Shown: positions 38,017 to 47,707, numbered from the stretch's first letter. The stretch is DNA of 64,000 nucleotides from Pseudarthrobacter sp. NIBRBAC000502770 (GCF_006517815.1 NZ_CP041198.1:3224001-3288000), one strand, 5' to 3'. The notes: generated by a model from the letters alone, not told the origin. A program made the numbers and translations.

Positions 38017-40658
38017 ATGACGGACAACGTCCTTATCAGGTGGATTGACGGACAAGCCCCCACGGAAATCAGCGGCGGGACCACGTGGGGCATGCCATTC
38101 CCCCGCGGCTCGGTCCAGGGAACAGAGGCGCTGGCGGTGACGGATGCTGCGGGCACCCCCGTGCCCAGCCAGGCGTGGCCACTGGCCACCTGGCCTGACG
38201 GATCGCTGAAGTGGGCCGGCGTCGCTCTTCCCGCGACGGGATCGCCGTCGGACACCTACAACGTGACGGCCGACGCCGGCACAGCCAGCGCGGCCGGCCA
38301 GCCGCCGTCGGACGGCAGCTCAGTCACCGTCACCGAAAGTGCCGACGCCCTCACCATAGACACGGGTGCACTGCAGATGGTGATCGACCGCGTCGGCCCG
38401 TCCCTGTTCCGCAGCCTCTCCCGCCATGGTGAACCTGTCGCCCGGGACGCCCGGCTGGTCAGCTTCCTGCAGGACGGCGTGCCCGAAGGCGCCGGGACTG
38501 CCAGCCGCGACGCCTTCACCGGCGAGGTCACCGCCGTCGTCCTTGAACAAAGCGGACCCGTGCGCGCCGTGGTGCGGCTGGAAGGGCGGCACCGCCAGGA
38601 CGGCGCCGGAGGCAAAGGGCGCAGCTGGCTGCCCTTCGTGGTGCGCTTCTACTTCTACGCCAACGCCCGCAGCGTGCGCATGGTGCATTCCTTTATCTGG
38701 GACGGCGACGCCGGGCGGGACTTCCTGGCCGGACTTGGGGTGCGCTTCACCGTGCCGCTGGAGGCCGAACTGCACAACCGGCACATCCGCATCGCGGGAG
38801 CCGACGGCGGGTTCCTCACCGAGGCGGTCCGCGGCCTGACCGGGCTCCGCCGGGACCCGGGCGCTGACGTACGCGGCGCCCAGGTTGCCGGACGCACCAC
38901 TCCCCCGGCGGAGACGTGGAACCCTGAGGTTTCCCGCCGGCTGCACCTGATCCCCGCCTGGGGCGACTACACGCTCAGCCAACTCAGCGCCGACGGCTTT
39001 GAGCTCCGCAAGCGCACGGCAGCCGGCCATGGCTGGGTGGGAATTTCCGGCGGCACCCGCGCCGCCGGATTCTGCTCGCTCAGCGATACCCGCGGCGGAC
39101 TGGGAGTAGGGATCAAGGACTTCTGGCAATCCCACCCGGGCCAGCTGGACATCCGGGGGCGGCCGGCAGCGAAGCCTCCCTGACGGCTTGGCTGTTCTCC
39201 CCAGAGGCCCAGCCCATGGACCTGCGGTTCTACCACGACGGCATGGGCCAGGAGACGTTTGGGGAGCAACTCGAGGGCCTCGAAATCACCTACGAGGACT
39301 ACGAGCCGGGCTTCGGAAATCCCACCGGCATTGCCCGCACCCATGAGTTGACGCTGTTCGCCTACGAGGCCACGCCGTCAACGGAAAGCCTGGCCGCGGA
39401 CGCGGCGGCCGCCTCTACCCCCGCCCTGCTGCAGGCCACCCCGGAATACCTGCATTCTGCCGGAATCTTCGGCGACTGGTCCCCGGTGGACCGGAGCACC
39501 CCGGCCCGCGCCCGCCTCGAGGACCGCCTGGACTTCCTGTTCGATTTCTACGCCGGGCAGGTGGAGCAGCGCCGCTGGTACGGGTTCTGGAACTACGGCG
39601 ACCTCATGCACACCTACGACCTCGACCGGCACGTGTGGCGGTACGACGTGGGCGGCTACGCCTGGGACAACTCCGAGCTCTCCCCGGATCTCTGGCTCTG
39701 GTACTCCTACCTGCGCTCCGGCCGGGCGGACATCTTCCGGTTCGCCGAGGCCATGACGCGGCACACCGGCGAGGTGGATGTATACCACCTGGGCCCGTGG
39801 AAAGGCCTGGGTTCCCGGCACAACGTCCAGCACTGGGGCTGCAGCGCCAAGCAGCTGCGCATCAGCACGCCGGCCTACCGCCGCTTCTACTACTACCTGA
39901 CGGCTGACGAGCGCACCGGCGACCTGCTGTCTGAACTGGTGGACAGCGACCAGAACTTCCTGGGCCTGGACCCGGTCCGGAAAGTCCGCCCCGACGCCGC
40001 AACCTACCGGCCCAACAGGGGCGCGTTGGGCGTGGGCCTCGGGACTGACTGGGGCTCGCTTGCTGCAACCTGGCTCACGGACTGGGAACGCACCGGCAAC
40101 CCGCGCTCACGGGACCGGCTCCTGGGCACCATGGCGGACATCGGCGCGCTCAAGTACGGGTTCCTCACCGGCGAAGCGCTGTACGACCTGGACAGGGGCA
40201 GGTTCGATACAACACGGGAGCAAATTTCGGTGTCACACCTCAGCGCGGTGTTCGGGCTGGTGGAGATCTGCAGTGAGCTGGTGGACCTGGTGGATGATCC
40301 GGAGTTTGAACGCTCCTGGCTGCAGTACTGCCGGCTGTTCCTTGCCAGCAAGGATGAGCAGGTGGAGGCCGTGGGCCAGGCGCTGGAGGGCATCTACCTC
40401 ACCCAGGCGCACAGCCGCCTTACCGCCTACGCTGCCGCACGGCTGCAGGATGCCGGGCTGGCGGCCCAGGCGTGGGAACACTTTGCCGGGGGCGGCGAGC
40501 ACCTGAACCACGGGGCGGCGTTCTCGCTGCGGAAAATGGAGCCGCCCTTCGTCCTGCTGCCGGTTGATGAAGCGCCCACGGTCTCGACTAATGACGCGGC
40601 GCAGTTCGGTCTCGCCGTCATCCAGAACCTGGCGCTGGCGGGCCGGCACCTGGACTGA
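38017..40658 (+). pseudogene. YetA / exo-rhamnogalacturonan-lyase-like protein (PcRGLX family), frameshifted in this sequence
   Basis: Two adjacent frames make one protein of about 880 residues. The first (to 39183) has the N-terminal barrel ISGGTTWGMPFPRGSVQGTE and WPDGSLKWAGVAL, typical of YetA/PcRGLX. The second resumes near 39156 as GAAGSEASLTAWLFSPEA, then MDLRFYHDGMGQETFGEQLE and an alpha-barrel with WYGFWNYGDLMHTYD. The break falls at a run of five Gs (39155-39159). A sixth G would restore the frame, so a homopolymer error or slippage mutation is likely. The ATG at 38017 is chosen over a GTG at 37990 because the latter abuts the operator. There is no signal peptide, so it probably acts on imported pectin fragments. 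Confidence 0.75.
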
Positions 40659-40682
40659 CACTCATGCGTTGCACAAAACCTC

Positions 40683-40711
40683 GACGGCGGCACCTGGCGG
40701 GTGCCGTCGTC
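40683..40711 (+). terminator. Terminator-like hairpin after the YetA-like gene
   Basis: GACGGCGGCACC (40683-40694) pairs with GGTGCCGTCGTC (40700-40711) with one mismatch, followed by GTCCGTTTC, 24 bases after the stop codon. Confidence 0.65.
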
Positions 40712-40834
40712 GTCCGTTTCCCCTCACGCCCACGTTGGACTCTGGAAACATCCGCGATCAAAAGGTATGTTACTAAGCATGCTGATGATTCTTCCCGAGT
40801 CATTGGTTTCCGGTAGCAAAGCGAAGGAGACGTT

Positions 40835-41803
40835 ATGAGCACGAAGGTGGAAAAACGCATTCTGGTGAACGTACCGGTGAGCACCGCTTATAACCAGTGG
40901 ACCCAGTTCGAGGAATTCCCGCACTTCATGGGCGGCGTCAAGAGCGTGACCCAGCTCAGTGACGACCGGCTGGAATGGGTGGCCGAGATCGGCGGCGTCC
41001 GCAGGCAATGGGAAGCCAAAATCCTGGAGCAGATCCCGGATCGGCGTGTGGCCTGGGCCGCCACCGAAGGCGCAACGAACGCCGGTGCCGTGGACTTCGA
41101 GGATGTCGGAGGCGGCCAGACCTCGCTCCGGCTGACCCTCGAATACGAGCCCGAAGGCATCGTCGAGAAGGTGGGCGACAAACTGAACGTCGTTGACCGC
41201 CAGGCCGAATCCGACCTGCAGAAGTTCAAGGCATTCATCGAAGACGAAGGCTATGCCAGCGGCGCGTGGCGCGGTTCCGTCAACGCCGGAACCACTGTGG
41301 GCACGCCCGGTGTTGAACACGCAGGCGCTTCCCGCGGCGATTCCGGCAAGGCCGGAATCTCGGGCAAGGTTGCGGCCGGCGTAGGCATCGCAGCGGCAGC
41401 AGGCGCAGCAGCGGCGATGGCTGCCGGCAGCAACAAGGACGACGCCGAAACGCGCGACGTCACGGTCACGCAGACCACGCCCGCGGTCCCGGCAGAACCG
41501 GTGGTTCCCGCAGAGCCGCTCACCACCGGCGCCACCACCGGCAGCGCCTACCCGGGCACGGGGACAACGGACACCACAACGGCAGGCACGAAGTCGGGGG
41601 CCGGCTCCTCCGGTTCCGTCGCCGATCTGGGTGATGACAGGATCGGGCACGCCTTTGACCAGACCAATGGCCTGGTGGACACCACTGGCGAGTCCGACGA
41701 GACGGCTGCCGGCGAGAACCTGAGCGCCGGCGAAAGGCGCGGGGACGACCGCAACGCCGACGGGGGCCTCCCGCCTGTGGGTGGCAACCTCGGCGGCCAC
41801 TGA
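40835..41803 (+). CDS. SRPBCC (polyketide cyclase/dehydrase-like) protein with disordered tail
   Basis: A 322-residue protein after a GAAGGAG site. Residues 1-140 form an SRPBCC/START-like domain: VEKRILVNVPVSTAYNQWTQ, FMGGVKSVTQLSDDRLEW, then LRLTLEYEPEGIVEKVGDKL. Such domains bind lipids or aromatic ligands. Residues 140-322 are low-complexity: an Ala/Gly-rich stretch (AAGVGIAAAAGAAAAMAAGS) that could be a weak membrane segment, then Thr/Pro/Glu- and Asp/Gly-rich sequence. The function is unknown; related proteins are often stress-associated in Arthrobacter-like bacteria (inference). Confidence 0.8.
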   Translation: MSTKVEKRILVNVPVSTAYNQWTQFEEFPHFMGGVKSVTQLSDDRLEWVAEIGGVRRQWEAKILEQIPDRRVAWAATEGATNAGAVDFEDVGGGQTSLRLTLEYEPEGIVEKVGDKLNVVDRQAESDLQKFKAFIEDEGYASGAWRGSVNAGTTVGTPGVEHAGASRGDSGKAGISGKVAAGVGIAAAAGAAAAMAAGSNKDDAETRDVTVTQTTPAVPAEPVVPAEPLTTGATTGSAYPGTGTTDTTTAGTKSGAGSSGSVADLGDDRIGHAFDQTNGLVDTTGESDETAAGENLSAGERRGDDRNADGGLPPVGGNLGGH

Positions 41804-41823
41804 CCCGGCCCCACCCAAGAACC

Positions 41824-41859
41824 AGCGCCGCCCGCCTTCCTCCCAAGGCGGGCGGCGCT
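41824..41859. terminator. Strong bidirectional terminator
   Basis: AGCGCCGCCCGCCTT (41824-41838) pairs perfectly with 41845-41859 around CCTCCC. It sits between the convergent SRPBCC and Lrp genes and is followed by TCCG. Confidence 0.85.
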
Positions 41860-41881
41860 TCCGCGCCTTCGGGTAGGTCTA

Positions 41882-42361
41882 CTACTTTTGGGCTGCCGCT
41901 TGGAGCAGCGGCACGGTGCGGGTGGGCATGACTTCCACCAGGGACATGGCCGTACTGGTACGGACCACGCCGTCAATCGCCAGCATCGCGTTGGTGATCC
42001 TGTGCAGGTCGGCGGGGTCCCTTGCGGCCACCTTGGCGAGCAGGTCCGCATCCCCGGTGGTGGCGTGCATCTCGATGATCTCGGGGATCGTCTGAAGCGC
42101 CGACACGGCAAGGTCGCTGGAGGACTGGCTGATGGAGATCGAGATAAAGGCGATGAGCGGCAGGCCAAGGGCCTCGGTCCGGACCCGCTGGCTGAAGGGC
42201 GCCAGGCTGCCGTCGTTGACCAACCGTCGGAGCCGGGCGTGCACGGTATTGCGGGCCACGCCCAGCGTCCGGGAGAGGGACAGGACGGTAGCCTGCGGGT
42301 CCCGGTCGAGTGTGAGGAGGATCTCTGCGTCCAGGGCATCAATAAGGTGCATATTGAGCAT
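41882..42361 (-). CDS. Lrp/AsnC family transcriptional regulator
   Basis: About 159 residues from the ATG at 42361 (MLNMHLIDALDAEILLTL). The helix-turn-helix ATVLSLSRTLGVARNTVHARLRRL is followed by the RAM/AsnC ligand domain with IIEMHATTGDADLLAKVAA. The start is uncertain: GGAGG lies 15 bases upstream, and a GTG 27 bases further up is also in frame. It diverges from the aminotransferase gene with a gap of 83 bases, so it probably regulates that gene in response to an amino acid. Confidence 0.9.
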   Translation of the reverse strand: MLNMHLIDALDAEILLTLDRDPQATVLSLSRTLGVARNTVHARLRRLVNDGSLAPFSQRVRTEALGLPLIAFISISISQSSSDLAVSALQTIPEIIEMHATTGDADLLAKVAARDPADLHRITNAMLAIDGVVRTSTAMSLVEVMPTRTVPLLQAAAQK

Positions 42362-42444
42362 TTTGCCATCTGGCTGACCTCCAACCACAGGATCTGTCCT
42401 GTGGGATCCTGACCTGTTGCGCAGACGTCCTGAAATCGCTGATC

Positions 42445-43548
42445 ATGCTGTCCATGACCAGCACCCTTCCCGAAGCCACGGCACCGACGGTCCGCGCCGC
42501 CGTCGCCCATCTGCCCGCCTACGTGGCAGGCAGGAGCGCCCAGTCGGCCCTGACCGCCGCCCTGGCCTCGAACGAAAGCCACTTCACCCCCCTGCCCTCC
42601 GTCGTCGACGCGATTGCTGCGGAGGCCGGCAGGATCCACCGGTACCCGAGCATGGGCGCGGTGGAGGCGCGGGAAGCGATCGCCGCGCACTTCGGCGTCA
42701 ATGCTGACGAGGTTGCCGCCGGACCGGGAAGCTCCGGGGTGCTGCAGCAGGTCATCTCGGCAGTCTGCGGACACGGCGACGAGGTGGTGTTCGCCTGGCG
42801 CTCGTTCGAGGCCTATCCCATCCTGGTGGCGGTGGCCGGCGCCGTATCGGTCCCCGTCCCGCTGCTGGCGGACGAACACCACGACCTTCCCGCCATGGCT
42901 GACGCCATCACTGAGCGCACCCGGCTGGTCATCCTGTGCTCGCCAAACAACCCTACCGGCGTGTCCATCAGCCCGGAGGCGCTGGAGGCATTCCTCCAGG
43001 CCGTTCCGCCACGTGTGCTGGTGGTCCTGGACGAGGCCTACATCGAGTTCCAGCGCGGCAACGGCATCGACTCCCTGGACTTCTACCGCCGCTACCCCAA
43101 CCTGTGCATCCTGCGCACCTTCTCCAAGGCATACGGGCTGGCAGGCCTACGGATCGGCTACGCCATCGCCCGGCCGGAAATCGCCGAAGGCCTTCGGCGC
43201 ACGGCCGTTCCCTTTGGCGTCAACAGGATGGCACAGGCCGCCGCGGTGGCGTCGCTCGCTGCGGAGGACGAGGTTCTTGAGCGCACCGAGGCGGTGGCCC
43301 AGGAACGGACCCGCATGATCGGAGCCCTTCGCGGCCACGGCTGGAACGTCCCGGACAGCCAGGCCAACTTCTACTGGCTGCGCGCTTCCGACGGGCTGCG
43401 CGGGCAACTCCTCGACGCATTGGCCCAGGCAGACATCCTGGCCCGCGGCTACGCTGCCGACGGCGTCCGGATCACACTGGCAGACAAGCCAACCAATGAC
43501 CGTGTGCTTGCCGTCCTGGCGGACCGCGGAAAGTTTGCGGCCCAGTGA
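42445..43548 (+). CDS. Histidinol-phosphate/aromatic aminotransferase family protein
   Basis: A 367-residue PLP-dependent class I/II aminotransferase. Motifs include SNESHFTPLPSVVDAIAAEA, GPGSSGVLQQVISAVCGHGD, SPNNPTGVSISPEALEAFL, VLDEAYIEF and the PLP Lys in RTFSKAYGLAGLRIGYAI. This is the HisC/Pat group. There is no his gene nearby and an Lrp regulator faces it, so an aromatic amino acid aminotransferase role (Pat) is more likely than histidine biosynthesis. It overlaps the YitT-like gene by GTGA. Confidence 0.88.
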   Translation: MLSMTSTLPEATAPTVRAAVAHLPAYVAGRSAQSALTAALASNESHFTPLPSVVDAIAAEAGRIHRYPSMGAVEAREAIAAHFGVNADEVAAGPGSSGVLQQVISAVCGHGDEVVFAWRSFEAYPILVAVAGAVSVPVPLLADEHHDLPAMADAITERTRLVILCSPNNPTGVSISPEALEAFLQAVPPRVLVVLDEAYIEFQRGNGIDSLDFYRRYPNLCILRTFSKAYGLAGLRIGYAIARPEIAEGLRRTAVPFGVNRMAQAAAVASLAAEDEVLERTEAVAQERTRMIGALRGHGWNVPDSQANFYWLRASDGLRGQLLDALAQADILARGYAADGVRITLADKPTNDRVLAVLADRGKFAAQ

Positions 43549-44234
43549 GCACCTCCACGGAAACACGCGCTGACGCAACCGCGGCTGCACCGGCCACGCA
43601 CCATGAAGAGCCGACGGCGGGAGGTTCCGTTCCGCCGTCGGCCGTCCGCCATTCGGTGGTTGAGGACGTCCTGGGCATCCTGACCGGCACCTTCGCCGCA
43701 TCGCTGGGGCTGTTCCTCCTCAAGTCGAGCGGGGCCGTCACCGGCGGAACCGCGGGCTTGGCCCTACTGGTCAGCTACTCGGTTGCACTTCCGTTTGGCG
43801 TGATCTTCTTTGCCGTGAACCTACCATTCTTCGCGCTGGCCGTCTGGAAGAAAGGCTGGAACTTCGCGCTCCGCACGGGCGCCGCGATCACGCTGGTGTC
43901 CCTGATGGCCAGCGTGCACCCCGCCGCCTTTGGGTCCATGGACCTCGACCCGGTGTATGGGGTGCTGGGCGGAAACCTGCTGGCCGGAGTCGGCCTCCTG
44001 ATCCTCTTCCGGCACCAGTCAAGCCTGGGCGGTTTCAGCATCCTGGCGCTGCTCCTGCAGGACAAGTTGAACTGGCGTGCAGGATACGTGCAGATGGTCC
44101 TGGATGTGGCCATCGTCCTGGCTTCGCTGGTCCTCGTTGCACCATTGGTGGTGCTGCTGTCCGCTGCCGGCGCCACCCTGCTCAACCTCGTCCTCGCCCT
44201 CAACCACCGGCCCGGGCGCTACACGGGCAACTAG
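43545..44234 (+). CDS. YitT/YczE-like integral membrane protein
   Basis: A 229-residue protein starting at a GTG that overlaps the aminotransferase stop. After a 45-residue polar lead it has about five or six membrane segments with the family pattern GTFAASLGLFLLKSSGAVTGGTAGLALL and FFAVNLPFFALAVWKKGW. YitT proteins usually carry a C-terminal DUF2179 domain; this one ends after the membrane part. Transport of an amino acid or its keto acid is possible given the coupling, but there is no direct evidence. Confidence 0.8.
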   Translation: MSTSTETRADATAAAPATHHEEPTAGGSVPPSAVRHSVVEDVLGILTGTFAASLGLFLLKSSGAVTGGTAGLALLVSYSVALPFGVIFFAVNLPFFALAVWKKGWNFALRTGAAITLVSLMASVHPAAFGSMDLDPVYGVLGGNLLAGVGLLILFRHQSSLGGFSILALLLQDKLNWRAGYVQMVLDVAIVLASLVLVAPLVVLLSAAGATLLNLVLALNHRPGRYTGN

Positions 44235-44314
44235 GCACCGGAAAGCAGGCACCGGCCTGTTTATTCCCAAAAGCCGGCTGAAATATCTGCCCGGGGACCG
44301 GTGTTGGCGCCACT

Positions 44315-44956
44315 ATGACAACAATCGGAATCATCGGTGCAGGACATATTGGAAGCCAGGTGGCACGGAAGGCCGTGGAGCAGGGCTACGACGTAGTCAT
44401 CAGCAACTCCCGCGGGCCGGAAACCCTCCAGGACCTCGTGGCTGGGCTCGGCCCCAGAGCCAAGGCGGCAACGCCGGCTGAAGCGGCCGCCGCGGGCGAC
44501 TTCGCCGTGGTCACGGTGCCGCTGAAGAATTACAAGGACGTCCCGGTGGAACCGCTGGCCGGCAAGATCGTGATCGACACGAACAACTACTACTGGGAGC
44601 GGGACGGCAGGATCCCCGCCCTGGACAACGGCGAAGCCACCACGTCCGGGATGCTGCAGGAGCACCTCCCACAGTCGAAGGTGGCCAAAGGTTTCAACCA
44701 CATCATGGCCAAGGACATCACCACTGATGGCTCACCCGCCGGCAGCGAAAACCGGCGCGCCCTGGCCACCGCGAGCGACTACCCGGAAGCTGCCGAACTG
44801 GTGACGCGCCTGTACGACGAATTCGGATTCGACACTGTCAATGTGGGCCCGCTCTCCGAAAGCTGGCGCGTGGAACGTGACCGTCCTGCGTACGTGAAGC
44901 GGCAGAACGCCGTTGAACTGAAGGACAACCTGGAAAAGGCTACGCGGACCATCTGA
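44315..44956 (+). CDS. NADPH-dependent F420 reductase family (NAD-binding) protein
   Basis: A 213-residue protein with a Rossmann loop TIGIIGAGHIGSQVARKAVE and SNSRGPETL in the NADP-selecting region, then FAVVTVPLKNYKDVPVEPL and IDTNNYYWERDG. It belongs to the group annotated as coenzyme F420-dependent NADP oxidoreductase (PF03807). Whether it uses F420 or merely NAD(P) on an imide- or alcohol-type substrate cannot be told. It is a single gene. Confidence 0.85.
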   Translation: MTTIGIIGAGHIGSQVARKAVEQGYDVVISNSRGPETLQDLVAGLGPRAKAATPAEAAAAGDFAVVTVPLKNYKDVPVEPLAGKIVIDTNNYYWERDGRIPALDNGEATTSGMLQEHLPQSKVAKGFNHIMAKDITTDGSPAGSENRRALATASDYPEAAELVTRLYDEFGFDTVNVGPLSESWRVERDRPAYVKRQNAVELKDNLEKATRTI

Positions 44957-44986
44957 CCCGTCAATCCGAAGGTTATCGATACGGGG

Positions 44987-45011
44987 CTGGCCGGCAGCAA
45001 CTGCCAGCCAG
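44987..45011. terminator. Terminator-like hairpin between convergent genes
   Basis: CTGGCCGGCA (44987-44996) pairs with TGCCAGCCAG (45002-45011) with one mismatch around GCAAC. Confidence 0.55.
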
Positions 45012-45037
45012 TCCCTTGTCCCTGTGCTGCTTCCGGC

Positions 45038-45952
45038 CTACTTCCAGGCAGGAACCAGCACCACTTCGAACGGGCTGGGCGGCCGGTTGAACTGGGCGTT
45101 CACAGCGGCCACGGTATCGTCGAACTTGGCCACAGTCGTCGGAATGTCGAACGCCCCGGACTTGATCGTGTTCCTCTCATCGGCGGAGGACAAATCGCTG
45201 GAAAGATCCAAGCGCTTGATCTGGTTGAGCTGGTTCTGGACGGCCCAGACGTTATCGCCCTCCACCAGGATGCCGTCCACGAACGGAACATCGGCATCTT
45301 TTATGACGGCGCTCCTGCCGTTTTTCGGATTGACGGTATACAGCGCCCCATTGTTGGTGTGCGCCACAATGAGGGTCTGGCCATCCTCAGTGGACGCAAT
45401 GCCGTTCAGGTTGAATCCGGGTTGGAGGTCCGCTGCCGGCCCGCTCAGTTTCAGGGTCTTCACCTTGCCCAGCTCCCCGTGCTCCCCCACCGGCAGGAAG
45501 TAGAGTTCGTCCGCGGCAGAGTTGGTGAACCAGGCGCCGTCGCCGGTCAGTGTGACGTCGTTGATGAATCCCTTTGCCAGGTCGAAATCGGCAACGGGCT
45601 TGCCGCTCCGGGTGTTGTAGACGAATGCCTTGCCGGTGCCGCCGCCCGCCACAAACAGCAGGTCGTGGCAGGTATCAGCCTTCAGGCCCGCGGCGGCCCG
45701 CCCCGCAGGGGCATGGATGAATCGGGTGGCGGTACCCTTGCGGAGGTCACCGCGGAAGATGTCTCCGGTGGTCAACTCCCCGGCGTAGAAAGTCTGGCCC
45801 TCCCCTGCCGCGATGCCTTCTGCGGAGGTGGCGCCGTCGAGCACTATTTCCCCTGCTGGCGGCGCTGCGGACGCCGGAAGGGCTGTGGGGAGAAACAGCG
45901 AAAACAGGGCGGCAAGGCCCACGGCCGCGTGGCGGCGCAGTGTCTGGCGCAT
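45038..45952 (-). CDS. Secreted beta-propeller protein, SMP-30/gluconolactonase-like
   Basis: A 304-residue protein with AAGGAAA before its ATG. The N-terminus is a Sec signal peptide (RQTLRRHAAVGLAALFSLF, cleavage near ASAAPPA). The mature part has repeated propeller blades: VLDGATSAEGIAAGEGQTFY, INDVTLTGDGAWFTNSAADE, NLNGIASTEDGQTLIVAHTN, VDGILVEGDNVWAVQN. This is the pattern of SMP-30/LRE superfamily proteins. Catalytic metal ligands are not obvious, so binding rather than lactonase activity is possible. Confidence 0.8.
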   Translation of the reverse strand: MRQTLRRHAAVGLAALFSLFLPTALPASAAPPAGEIVLDGATSAEGIAAGEGQTFYAGELTTGDIFRGDLRKGTATRFIHAPAGRAAAGLKADTCHDLLFVAGGGTGKAFVYNTRSGKPVADFDLAKGFINDVTLTGDGAWFTNSAADELYFLPVGEHGELGKVKTLKLSGPAADLQPGFNLNGIASTEDGQTLIVAHTNNGALYTVNPKNGRSAVIKDADVPFVDGILVEGDNVWAVQNQLNQIKRLDLSSDLSSADERNTIKSGAFDIPTTVAKFDDTVAAVNAQFNRPPSPFEVVLVPAWK

Positions 45953-46110
45953 GCTGGTTTCCTTAGTCTGGAATGATGCGCACGGGGCCCCATCTGCGGA
46001 AGCTCCGCACGATTGGTACTGCCATTCTAGGCGCGCGAATTGGGCATGCGAAGGCGCCGGGCTACCCAATCTGCTTACAATCGAACCCTCTGACCACTAC
46101 CGAGGGACCC

Positions 46111-46464
46111 ATGAAGAAATTCGCCACAGCCCTGTTTGCCGCCGGCCTCATTGCTTCCGCTACGGCCTGCACCGCCACACACCAACTGACCACCGCTGAG
46201 ACCTGCGAGCGGATCCAGGCCGTTGTGTCGAACCCCGCCAACAACGCCGGCAAGACGGGCATGAACAACCTCGCCAACCAGATCCGCCCCATCCACGCGG
46301 TTGCCTCGGACGACCTCAAGCCTGCACTGGGCCAGATCCTGGCGTACACGGATGAACAGGCCAAGGAGAACCCGGACAAGGACAAGCTGGCCGATCTCCA
46401 GTCGGGCTACCAGGAAGCCGGCACCACCTACAGCAAGTTCTGCGGCCAGGGCGGCGCCCAGTAG
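46111..46464 (+). CDS. Small lipoprotein of unknown function
   Basis: A 117-residue protein: MKKFATALFAAGLIASATAC is a signal peptide ending in a lipobox (SATAC). GAGGG lies 4 bases before the ATG. The mature part is helical with paired Cys (ETCERIQAV near its start, SKFCGQGG near its end), which may form a disulfide. No family is recognised. Confidence 0.75.
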   Translation: MKKFATALFAAGLIASATACTATHQLTTAETCERIQAVVSNPANNAGKTGMNNLANQIRPIHAVASDDLKPALGQILAYTDEQAKENPDKDKLADLQSGYQEAGTTYSKFCGQGGAQ

Positions 46465-46472
46465 CCTGCTGA

Positions 46473-46508
46473 CCCAGCCCGGGCGCCGCGTTGGCCGCCT
46501 GGGCTGGG
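46473..46508. terminator. Bidirectional terminator hairpin
   Basis: CCCAGCCCGGGCG (46473-46485) pairs with CGCCTGGGCTGGG (46496-46508) with one mismatch, exactly filling the gap between the lipoprotein gene and the stop of the dehydratase gene. Confidence 0.7.
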
Positions 46509-47441
46509 CTAGAGCGTGGCCGGGTCCGTGTTTGCGCCGCACAGGATGACCGCCACCCGTTCATCGCGGGCCGGCACGTAGGCTCCGGTGGTCAATGCGG
46601 CGTAGGCGGCTGCGGCGCCGTGTTCCACCACAATCCGGTATTCGTTCCACAATGCGGAGCGGGCGGCGACGATGTCCGAGTCCGTGACCAGGACACTTTC
46701 GACGCCGCAGCGGACCGCCACTGAGAAGGCAATCCCGCCGGCACGCCGGGCGCCCAGGGAGTCGGCAGCGATGCCCGATACCGGGACGTCCACCGGCTTC
46801 CCGGCAGCCAGGGCAGCGTGCAGCGTTGGCGCGGCCCCAGGTTCCACCGCAACCACTTTGGCGGAACCTTCGACGGCGGCGGCTACCCCGGCCATCAGCC
46901 CGCCACCTCCCACTGCCACCAGGACGGTGTCCACGTCCGGCACCTGGTCCAGCAGTTCAGAGCCGACAGTTCCGGCGCCGGCAACGATTTCGGGCTGGTC
47001 GTAGGCGTGGCAGTAGACCGCGCCGGTTTCCTCGGCATGGACCACGGCGGCCTGGTAGGCGGCCGCGTATTCCGCACCACCCTGGACCACGGTGGCGCCG
47101 ATCGCCTTCAGCTTGGCGACCTTGACGGCCGGCGCGGCTTCCGGAACGAACACGGTGGCCGGTACGCCCAGCTGCTTCGCTGCATACGCATTGGCCAGTC
47201 CGGCATTCCCGCCGGAGGCAACCACGATGCCCACGTCTGCCCGCAGTTCCCCGCGCTCCCGGCTGGCCAGGATCCGGTTGAAGGCGCCGCGGGCCTTGAA
47301 CGTGCCCGTGTGCTGCATGAATTCGCACTTGAGCCAGACCTGGCCGTCGGCCAAGCCACGGTCCGCCGCCACGACGGGCGTCCTGCGGAGAAGGCCGGCC
47401 GTCCGCCGCTCCGCCTGGTCAATATCGGCGCGGGTGACCAT
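46509..47441 (-). CDS. PLP-dependent threonine/serine dehydratase family protein
   Basis: A 310-residue fold type II PLP enzyme. The PLP Lys is in HTGTFKARGAFNRIL, the phosphate-binding and substrate loop in VASGGNAGLANAYAAK, and the Gly loop in VAVGGGGLMAGVAAA. It lacks the regulatory ACT domain of biosynthetic IlvA, so it is a catabolic-type dehydratase or a related serine/threonine lyase. It begins 2 bases after the upstream small gene, so the two form an operon. Confidence 0.88.
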   Translation of the reverse strand: MVTRADIDQAERRTAGLLRRTPVVAADRGLADGQVWLKCEFMQHTGTFKARGAFNRILASRERGELRADVGIVVASGGNAGLANAYAAKQLGVPATVFVPEAAPAVKVAKLKAIGATVVQGGAEYAAAYQAAVVHAEETGAVYCHAYDQPEIVAGAGTVGSELLDQVPDVDTVLVAVGGGGLMAGVAAAVEGSAKVVAVEPGAAPTLHAALAAGKPVDVPVSGIAADSLGARRAGGIAFSVAVRCGVESVLVTDSDIVAARSALWNEYRIVVEHGAAAAYAALTTGAYVPARDERVAVILCGANTDPATL

Positions 47442-47443
47442 GC

Positions 47444-47707
47444 TCAGACTTCGTCGTCCCAGGTGCCCGGTTCCTCCAGCGCCTCCTCCGGTTTATGGTC
47501 CCGGGCGGCTTCTTCGCCTCCGACGTACGACGCCGGCACGGTTCCGGGCGCGTGGGCCTGCTGTTCCTCGCGGATGTTGGCTGCCCCCGGCTGTTCGGGG
47601 TGCTGGCCGGACTGCGGAGCCCTGGTGGCTTCTCCCTTGGCTTCGTCCGGGTCGCCCGGGCCCCGAAGGTCTGCGGTGTTCTGGGGATCGTCGCTGGAAA
47701 CGGTCAT
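47444..47707 (-). CDS. Small acidic, disordered protein of unknown function
   Basis: An 87-residue hydrophilic protein, MTVSSDDPQNTADLRGPGDP at the start and ending EEPGTWDDEV, rich in Asp, Glu, Gly, Pro and Ala. GAGAGGCAGGACC precedes the ATG. It has no hydrophobic core and is probably disordered. Its stop lies 2 bases from the dehydratase start, suggesting cotranscription. It is similar in composition to the protein at 11589-11774, but homology is not shown. Confidence 0.65.
   Translation of the reverse strand: MTVSSDDPQNTADLRGPGDPDEAKGEATRAPQSGQHPEQPGAANIREEQQAHAPGTVPASYVGGEEAARDHKPEEALEEPGTWDDEV

Noticed and set aside
41388..41420. GCAGCAGGCGCAGCA-type sequence as a tandem DNA repeat
   Set aside because: It is simply the codon pattern of the Ala-rich segment of the SRPBCC protein, not an independent repeat array.
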